Shown here piece by piece: positions 56,641-64,000 of a DNA stretch of 64,000 bases. The notes under the pieces are model-generated. The model was not told where the DNA came from. It saw only the letters and a program-made list of their open reading frames with translations, and searched no databases. The translations under genes and the position numbers were made by a program. The stretch covers positions 381,696,760-381,760,759 of the forward strand of contig CM077116.1 in the NCBI GenBank assembly GCA_039619475.1, given 5' to 3'. Source of the stretch: Icerya purchasi (taxonomy: Eukaryota; Arthropoda; Insecta; Hemiptera; Monophlebidae). Numbering within the stretch: position 1 is the stretch's first letter; each line of letters begins with the position of its first letter.

Positions 56641-57397
56641 GTAGGAAGCAAGGAACAGTTAAACCGGAGACGACAAACAAAGAAAAATCATGAAACCCCG
56701 AACAAGAAGAAGAGACGGCTAGATAGAAAGATAAGAGTCTGGAGTGATAAACGACGAAGTGTACATGTTGGATTAAAATTTCAAATGTTGCTTTTTGAAG
56801 GGAGAACGAATATTATTGGCTGGATAATTATTGATGAAACTACCATTTGTAATTGCTAAGTGTGCTAGATGGCCAACTTTCTTCATGTTTCTCGATCATG
56901 GTTTAGTATTCGAAGGAAGTTTACTGTAGATATTATTAAACAATGGATCGAACGCGAAGAATTTTGTATTTTGGATGTTACGACTCTTTTCTTTGTCTAC
57001 CACAAATTTGATTTCTGATATCTTGTCAAAATTGGGAATGACGTTTTTAAACTTATATTTGCAGAAAATGTGTAGTATTTAAGTATAAAGTGTTATAAAT
57101 AAGAACTTTCAGTTCTGTTTAAATCTCCCATCGATATTCGGTATCCCGATTAATAATCAATTAATGGTAAAATAAGATTGAATATGTTAAAATTTATATC
57201 GCTTAATAATTTTAAATATTTTCTGTTTGTAATATCGAAATCATTAAATAGTTATAGAACTTCATTATTGATATTAGCTATAAATTAATCTTTATTTTGT
57301 CGTAATTTAAATATAAGATATCTTTGCGTTAATTTACAATACAGTTGTTAGATTTTCTTTTTAATATTAAATTTTCGTTTCAGTTATTCCTATTTTT

Positions 57398-58213
57398 AAC
57401 CGACTTCAAAAAAGGAGGAGGTATTCAATTCGATTGTATTTTTTTTTTTTTATTTTTTTTTTTTATGTGTGTTACCACAGAACTTTCTTCTAGATGAACC
57501 GATTTTGATGATTCTTCTTTTATTTGAAAGGTGGCGTTTGTCATGTGGTCCCATTTAAATTTGATCAAGGTCCGACCGATAGTTTTTGAGTTATCCTTAA
57601 TAATGCGGGAGATTGAAGCTTTTTGGATGCTTTTCATTCATGATTGTTTTCACCGTCGGATTAGATTTTTGACTTAAAATACTATAAATTTGCCAAATTA
57701 CCATGGAAATGTAGCTTTTGGTGTTTTTACCGTGGAAATAAATGTTTTAATTTAATTGAATAAAAATGCACTAAAAAGTAAAAAATAAAATGCTTTTTTA
57801 CAAAAAATAAATACCGACTTCAAGGTTTATTATAAAAATTTAAAAATGCACTAAAAAGTAAAAAATAATTACTCCCGATAAAATATATATATCAGAGTGA
57901 TATAACACTTAAGTGGTGATATCGTAATTCTTATACAACATTAATTTTTTGGAGTTGGCATCAAATTCATATTAAAAGAATAATTAAAAACTGCATTAAA
58001 TGTTGATTAAATTGTTCCTAACATGAATTTAATTCCAACTCTAATAAGTATTAATGCTGTATAAGAATTACGATATCACCACTTAAGTGTTATATCACTC
58101 TGATATATATTTTTTCTCATCGGGAGTAATTATTTTTTACTTTTTAGTGCATTTTTAAATTTTTATAATAAACCTTGAAGTCGGTATTTATTTTTTGTAA
58201 AAAAGCATTTTAT
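57398..58213 (+). repeat. Foldback repeat family 'AACCGACTTC', copy 3
   Basis: Begins AACCGACTTCAAAAAAGGAG, like copy 2 at 43501, and is closely similar throughout. The tail forms an inverted repeat: about 57745-57965 against about 58020-58213, through AATAATTACTCCCGAT, CAGAGTGATATAACACTTAA and GTAATTCTTATACAACATTAA. A 70-codon minus-strand frame (57425-57637) matches the one in copy 2 over its first 60 codons. Confidence 0.87.
57425..57637 (-). CDS. Small conserved frame inside the foldback repeat (hypothetical), second copy
   Basis: 70 codons beginning MKSIQKASISRIIKDNSKT. The C-terminal extension beyond THIKK is a Lys run from the poly-T tract. The sequence differs from the copy at 43574-43759 at about 11 of the first 60 residues, with no frameshift or stop in either. 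No known domain. It could be chance survival in a young repeat. Confidence 0.3.
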   Translation of the reverse strand: MKSIQKASISRIIKDNSKTIGRTLIKFKWDHMTNATFQIKEESSKSVHLEESSVVTHIKKKNKKKKIQSN

Positions 58214-59575
58214 CATTTTAACGGTCTTCCGCAAAATCTTCGTTCTATTTGTAGTAGCAAGTTTAACTATAAGTGGTTGAATTTTACTATTGTTCTGCTA
58301 TTACAACTTTAAAACTCTTGTTTGCTAGTTAGTAATTGGAAATGGTTTCATTTTTATTCCTTAGAACCCTCCGACTGAGGTCATTGACCTGGCGCTATAG
58401 TTTCAGATAATCTTAATGCGGTTACAAATTGAGGAAAGGAAGAAAATAATAATAGGGATTACAGAAGGCGAAGGAAGTGTAAGAATGGAGAATTCGTTAA
58501 AGGGGTCTAGGAAGAGATAAGTCCATATAGGTATATAGATTTATATTTTTTTAATTTTTTTTTGGCACGTCAGAATCTATAACTAAAAACAAAAAGAAAA
58601 GAAAGAACCGTCAGTTAGATATTGACAATATAAGGGAATTAATAGGTGGAATAATGGTTGGCGAAGAAAAAGACCAGAGTACGAAATACACGATAAGGAG
58701 TCGCTTTCCAAAGATGTAGTCGGTTTGCAGACCACTGTTTCATCTCTTAGTTTTAAAGTATTAGAGTTAGTTTTAAAAAGCGTTTTAATTATATTTTATC
58801 TTAAAAATTGAAAATTTGTGTTAATTTAATTAGAAATGTATGTGTCCCTACTTAATTTAATGCCAAGCGCAAGATCGTAGTGGTATGCGGTATATTTTAT
58901 TTTTATTTACTGTTTACAATATTCCTTAATGAGATAAAATAATGATGGGTCTTAACTATTTCTTATAACATTCTCAAATAATTCCGGGTCGCAAAAAATA
59001 TACTTCAGCTATGCGCGGTCCTACTGGTTGCGACATTGAATCTCTCAAATGTGTAAAAGTTTCTCTTAATTTATAAGAAACTGAAGTTAGTAATATTCCT
59101 CATGACATAACGGATGATAACCTGTTAATCTTTGATCTTTGCAGGTAGTTTTGTAAAATATATTGAAAGATATATAATTCGGTTAGTAGCCTGCCAGAAA
59201 ATATATGCAGTAATAAATTTGACTAGTTTGTGAGGAATAATTTAAATTTACGCGACGCTGTTAGGTAGATGAAGTGCTATTATTGGAAATGAGATGATTA
59301 AATAGCTTCTCGGCTGTTAACACGACAGTAAACGTTAAAGAAAGATTATTCATGTTCTTTTAAAAAGTAATATTGCAAGTTTCCCATTGATTAATCTAAC
59401 GTGTGCTCGATCGCGGTATTGTAATGGGGCCACCATACAGCTGGAGGATGTCACGAAATGTAGTGTACGAGGTTTAAGGTCTCAGCTATTTGATGACGAG
59501 AGTTTTTCTGTTCTCTGATTGAACGAGTACAGAGTCCAGTTAGAATGTGGTCCTTTGAGCCACACCCAATATACT

Positions 59576-59617
<42 letters not shown>

Positions 59618-60487
59618 TGTATATGTGTGTGCGTATATGTATATATATTTATAATATAATATTATCGTAAAGTGCAGAGTGTCCTTTCACTGTTATAGTT
59701 AGCGCAGAGGCGTGCGAATATTAGAGGCGTTACAACAAGTGATGATATAGATGTACGTGTGGTAATCTTAACATCTTGTCATAATATAATGATAATAATT
59801 GAAGATTATGTAAAAATTGAAGCGAAAAATACAAAACAAAAGAATACACCGATCCACAGCTTGTCTATTATATAGGGAATATTATATTGCATCATTTTCC
59901 GATCTTTAAAATGCCTCGAATTTTCGGTTCGTGATTAATTTCTCATAACGATGCACTGGATCACGTACAAGTAATTCCTTTAATATGTCAAAATACCGAT
60001 AAAACTTCTTGCACAGTTCATATCACTCTCACGTAAGCAATCATGTGCTGCTGATTCTTAAGTAAATTTCGATGCACACAATTTTGAATCACGTAACTGA
60101 CACACGTAGAATTTTATTCAAAAATTTATAATCGCACTACATTGGTTGCTATGTCATTCGTGAAATTCGAATTTTTATAAAATATTAATCGAAAAAAAAT
60201 TCTGTTTTAAAGATTTAAACACGATTACAGACTGTTAGTATAACTGCTTCCTATCTCTTAGGAGATGCGTGAGTTGGTATGAATTAAAGGTCTTTTTTTT
60301 TACGATTTTTGGTATTGCATTTATTTAGAAGCCATCATGAGTGCGCGCATGGTGATAACATGTGAATATTCTTTTGAAGGACATTTATTAAACAATAAAT
60401 ACTTGATAGTTTTTAAAATTGCACTTCAAACTAATTGAAAAAATGTTTCTCATCTGAACATTCCTTGTTAAAAATTTTAATTTGTAA
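58214..60487. other. Spacer, nothing recognised
   Basis: No supported gene. It contains a more mixed-composition segment near 59400-59570 and an (AT)n tract at 59579-59609. Confidence 0.4.
59579..59609. repeat. (AT)n microsatellite
   Basis: About 31 bases of AT dinucleotide followed by imperfect ATATGT repeats. Confidence 0.95.
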
Positions 60488-60495
60488 GTACGAAT

Positions 60496-60823
60496 CAAGG
60501 GCGTCGCCAGCCGATGGGCCGGGGGGGGCAAGATAAGTTTCCAGTCGCCAGGGGGGGGGCAAGATGAGTTTCCAGTCGCCAGGGGGGGGGCAAGATGATA
60601 GAAAAAGGATATGAGTTATAGAAAAAATAAAATTTATAAGTTGTAAAGGCTTAATATTTTATTAAACAAGAATAAAATCTTAATTAAAACATAATTTTCG
60701 TGGGTTTCTGGCAAATTATTCATGATTACGCGCCTATGAATACTCATTATGGCCAGTTGATTAAAAAGTTTCAAGGCTCAGGGGGGGAAGCTGCCCCCCT
60801 GCCCCCCGCTGGCGACGCCCATG
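60496..60823 (-). mobile_element. hAT-type MITE, copy C (328 bp)
   Basis: Starts CAAGGGCGTCGCCAGC and ends GCTGGCGACGCCCATG. It is flanked by the perfect 8-bp duplication GTACGAAT (60488-60495 and 60824-60831). Near the left end a ~30-bp segment AGTTTCCAGTCGCCAGGGGG is tandemly duplicated. Same orientation as copy B. Confidence 0.95.
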
Positions 60824-60831
60824 GTACGAAT

Positions 60832-63640
60832 CGTCGCTTATGTAATCGATGAAATTAGTATTTACAACTTACAAAAAGATTATTTTTTTTTATTTCATTA
60901 CTATTTAGTATGATCTTTAGAATGAAAATTTTTCTTTTCCAAATGTGAAATTAAATTCGAAATATTAACAGATTTTTTCCTTCTAATTTAGCGCTACATG
61001 AATTAAGTGCAAACCCTAATTTTCTAAAACAACCAAAGTATTTCTTTTCGGATGTATAACATTCATGGTTTTTGAAACTGATTTTTACATATTCACAAGT
61101 CGGCTTGTATTGCTGATAACAAGCTCAACACAATAAAGAAAAAAAAAAAGTCGGTTTGTATTCATCATTTTTATAATAATTATAATTCATGTAAAAAGAT
61201 ATGTGAAATCACTGCCAGAAATGTATTATAATTTGAAAAATCACATTAAAAAAGTGTCGGCATAGTTCGTAGTTCAAATCGTGTTAAACTGAACTAAAAT
61301 GATTTTTTTTCACGATTACGAAATTTTGAACTCGGTACATGGTGTGTTTTTTTACATAAATCTGATTTTTGTTCTGATGCTTTCAAACTAACAAAAAAGC
61401 TATTCGGAAAAATAATAAAACTTCTTTTTTCTTTTCCAGTTTTCCCGGTATTTTAAAAATTTCATTTATTATGGTTAACTAATTTTTTTTTTGGATATCT
61501 CTAATGAAACGCTCTGTTAAGAGTTCTTTCTCGGTATATATATTATTATTATTAGATAAACAACTTTCGTAGATAATTTTATTTAATAAACCTCTCTAGT
61601 TGACTTATATGTATCCCTATTTGTTGAGGCTTGGGCTTCCTGCTCCTTATTGTGCTTCCTATATCCTGTCCTTTCCTTCCCCATTAGTTATTATTGCTAT
61701 TTGTTACTTTTTAGCAAAGATTTTTGATCGGATTAAAATATAACCGACTTCTTTCCTTACTATTTGTTTCTGGGTAAAGGTCCTTGGTTGACAAATCCCC
61801 CCCCCCCCCCCCCCAAAAAAAAAAAAATAGTTGACTTATATTTTAAGCCCAACCGCTCGTTCCCCGGTATTTGAGTATGTTTTGACATCCTTGGCAAATT
61901 GAAACAGAGAAAATGCTTTATAGTTATTACTAGCGGATGCTTAAATGTGAAATATAGGTGGATGGAATTGAGAGATTCTAGTGTGAAAGGATCAGTTGAA
62001 GAGTAAACTCGAATTGATTGCGTACATGATTTACGGATTTATGTACGTTCCGGGAGAAATGTATAGTTAATATTACACACTTCGGATTAGATAAAAGGAA
62101 TAAAGATTTGTTATATTTTGTCTTAAGATCTTAGCTGTGTGGGGATGCTAGAGTAGTTTGTAAGCAAGTGTTTCAAATGGGAAAAAAAGAGTATTTCTAC
62201 TCAAAGTTATAACGGGGATAATAAACGCAAACTGTAGGAACTGTAAAAATTACGCCAGTTAATCTCTACAGTAGACGTTTAACATCCCTATTATTACCGC
62301 GAGTATAAATGTTTTTAAAATTTATTAACCGGGTTTTTTATGGTATTTTTTTTTTATTGTTCTAGATAAGAGATTGTGTGGTTTATTAGGCCGATTTGCT
62401 GTTCGGCTCTCTCATCTTGATTTTTTGGATGTTTATCAAACAAATTTTACCAGATTTTAGTTTACTTGGAAAAATTACAATTTAAGTCAATCCGATACTG
62501 AAGTTCATTTAAACCTCTCCATAATGAATCGGATTTAATGTCTTTTTCCGAACATACCGGGATGTCTTTCCTTTTCATTGAAAACTTTTTCTGCGATTAA
62601 ATGAGGTGGTGATCTATGCAATCTTAATTAAATTTAATAATTGCATCATCCATTCCAAATTTGACTACTGTTCCTTTATTTAGGTTTGCGTCTTCAAGTT
62701 TCATTTTCATAAATTAGATACAACCTAGGATTCTTGCTTTTGGCCATCCATCGGAACTAATCAATTTTTTTCAGCTTCAACAAATCTCGCTGAATTCAAT
62801 ACGCCAATTGACTAGTATTTTCGTCTGTGCCTTTTATCTTTACCCCCACTTATTCGTTTCCATCTTTTTTCCCTCATTTTTTAAAATTATTCCCGTCTTT
62901 GCGAATGCTTTTCCGGTTGTTTCTGTTCCTTCTTTTCTACGCATTTCTGAGTTTTTATAATTCTATAAGCTCGCTCATTGATACTTTTTCTTTTCACTAT
63001 TCCGTTTGTGTTGATTTTTCGTGAATTCCAAGCCAGCGAATCGACGGTCATGAAGTAAAAAATTCTTTGCTCGATTTTTTTTTTGTTTTTTACCTGTTTC
63101 TTTTTTAAAAAATAAAACAACTCTTATTCGTACGCAAAATATCCGCCTTCGATTTTAGGCTAAGATAATTACATTTTCTCTTTTTTCGTAACGATCATTC
63201 CTTTTATCTGTCTACCCAACTTAATCTTCCTCTTAAATTTCCCTAAATCCTCATCCAGTTTTCTTTTTCTTTCCCATTCATTTCTCGTCTAATCTCTACT
63301 ATCTTCTTCACATTTTCGCTTTTTTCTTCAACTTTTTTTCCTTATTGCCTCCCTCAATCAAATGCTATACATTTATTTATTATGTTAATTATGATTTTTG
63401 CCTTTCTGTTGATATTTGTTTAAAAAAATTTTTTTTTTTTTTTAAATTCACCATACACTATTTCCAGATCATTACAATAATTTTCACCTTCGATAAGTTA
63501 AGATAGAAAACTTACATTATACCAGCAACAATTAGGCATGGAAATTTCACGTGTGCAGCTTTCCTTCTCGCTCCATTGGAAAATCTTTTCATAGCAATGT
63601 TACACAACTAGTCGGTTTCTTTTTATAGCGACACTTGCTC
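60832..63640. other. AT- and pyrimidine-rich stretch, nothing recognised
   Basis: It includes the homopolymer pair at 61797-61827 and a strongly pyrimidine-rich plus strand at about 62820-63380, which generates Phe/Ser/Leu-rich frames (62827-63024) without domain content. Confidence 0.45.
61797..61827. repeat. Poly-C run followed by poly-A run
   Basis: 18 C directly followed by 13 A. Long poly-C is unusual in this AT-rich DNA and could also be a sequencing or assembly artefact. Confidence 0.9.
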
Positions 63641-63669
63641 ACCGTACAACTTGTATTACCTGTTTCCAG

Positions 63670-63938
63670 TCTTTGATCCGAGGGAAAAAAAAAACGAAAA
63701 GAAGGTTTCAAATATTTGGTGTGGTGTTCAAATTTTCTGTAACACCGATGGTAAGATGCATCGCTACGACGAACGATCTTTTTTGTTATTAGGTGTAGTG
63801 GGATTGTACCTACAACGACAAGCTAGCAGGAAATCTTGTGCATCATATAGAAAATCACTTCATCCATGTGCGGCTATGAAGTATTACTTAAAAACATGTT
63901 ACATAAAGAACGACTCATTTTTAGGAGAAAATGTATAA
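63670..63938 (+). CDS. Unassigned open frame, possible exon (hypothetical)
   Basis: An open stretch to a TAA at 63936-63938, preceded by CTGTTTCCAG ending at 63669, which would serve as a splice acceptor. The frame contains WCGVQIFCNTDGKMHRYDER, VVGLYLQRQASRKSCASY and LHPCAAMKYYLKTCYIKND, with six cysteines. It holds more CpG (CATCGCTACGACGAACGATC) than the DNA around it, which in this window is a feature of the helicase coding sequence. I do not recognise a family. Chance cannot be excluded. Confidence 0.2.
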
Positions 63939-64000
63939 TTTAAATTTACAGGAAAATGAATCAAAACCTTCAAAATTTAAAATTGTAATAAATCTTTTTA

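Noticed and set aside
62827..63120. Phe/Leu-rich plus-strand frame and Lys-rich minus-strand frame
   Set aside because: Both are products of a pyrimidine-rich tract with no domain content.

Overview
This is a piece of an AT-rich eukaryotic nuclear genome, almost certainly an arthropod and most likely an insect. The evidence is an exon of an RR-1 (Rebers-Riddiford) chitin-binding cuticular protein, eukaryotic single-gene loci (an Mtr4-type RNA exosome helicase and a pallidin-like BLOC-1 subunit), and a dense graveyard of insect-type transposons: hAT, piggyBac, pogo/Tigger, mariner, MULE, Helitron and several non-LTR retrotransposon fragments. There is no operon structure. Genes are sparse, and most open frames over 60 codons are shadows or AT-rich chance frames.

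Layout. 1-1418 (minus strand): N-terminal 472 codons of an Mtr4-like helicase running off the left edge. 1.4-5.9 kb: mostly unassigned AT-rich DNA with one retroelement-tail repeat (3124-3510). 5918-6141 (plus): last exon of an RR-1 cuticle protein; I could not find its upstream exons. 6.7-7.2 kb: LINE endonuclease relic. 7.5-17.9 kb: featureless AT-rich DNA apart from microsatellites and a short tandem duplication. 17.9-28.5 kb is a repeat-dominated block: a foldback mariner derivative, a LINE reverse-transcriptase tail, a roughly 300-bp tandem array ending in an inverted copy, 390-bp and 245-bp degenerate tandem arrays interrupted by a MITE, a 185-bp tandem array, a near-perfect palindrome, and a decayed Helitron whose hairpin-CTAG 3' end is preserved.

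30-38 kb: MULE transposase relic, a short hAT MITE, and a complete decayed hAT element (34691-37398) with an intact 8-bp target duplication. 38403-38696 (plus): a small intact gene resembling pallidin (BLOC1S6). 42.5-44.3 and 57.4-58.2 kb: three copies of a foldback repeat family, two of which keep the same 60-codon frame. 44.4-47.0 kb: LINE endonuclease interrupted by a hAT MITE, then a pogo/Tigger transposase relic. 47.9-49.8 kb: a second foldback element, a short degenerate tandem repeat and a Jockey-like RT fragment. 52.5-55.2 kb: LINE endonuclease pieces on both sides of a decayed piggyBac. 56.1-57.0 kb: LINE C-terminal/3' tail. 60.5 kb: third hAT MITE. The right end is AT- or pyrimidine-rich with one unassigned frame.

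The three host loci (Mtr4 in RNA surveillance, a cuticle protein, a BLOC-1 subunit) have no obvious shared pathway. The clearest biology is transposon: non-autonomous families, target-site duplications that can be read by eye, and nested insertions. The best candidate for something undescribed is the foldback family at 42.5, 43.5 and 57.4 kb with its conserved minus-strand frame. I found no sign of CRISPR, tRNA or rRNA genes. All assignments come from reading the sequence; no database search was run.
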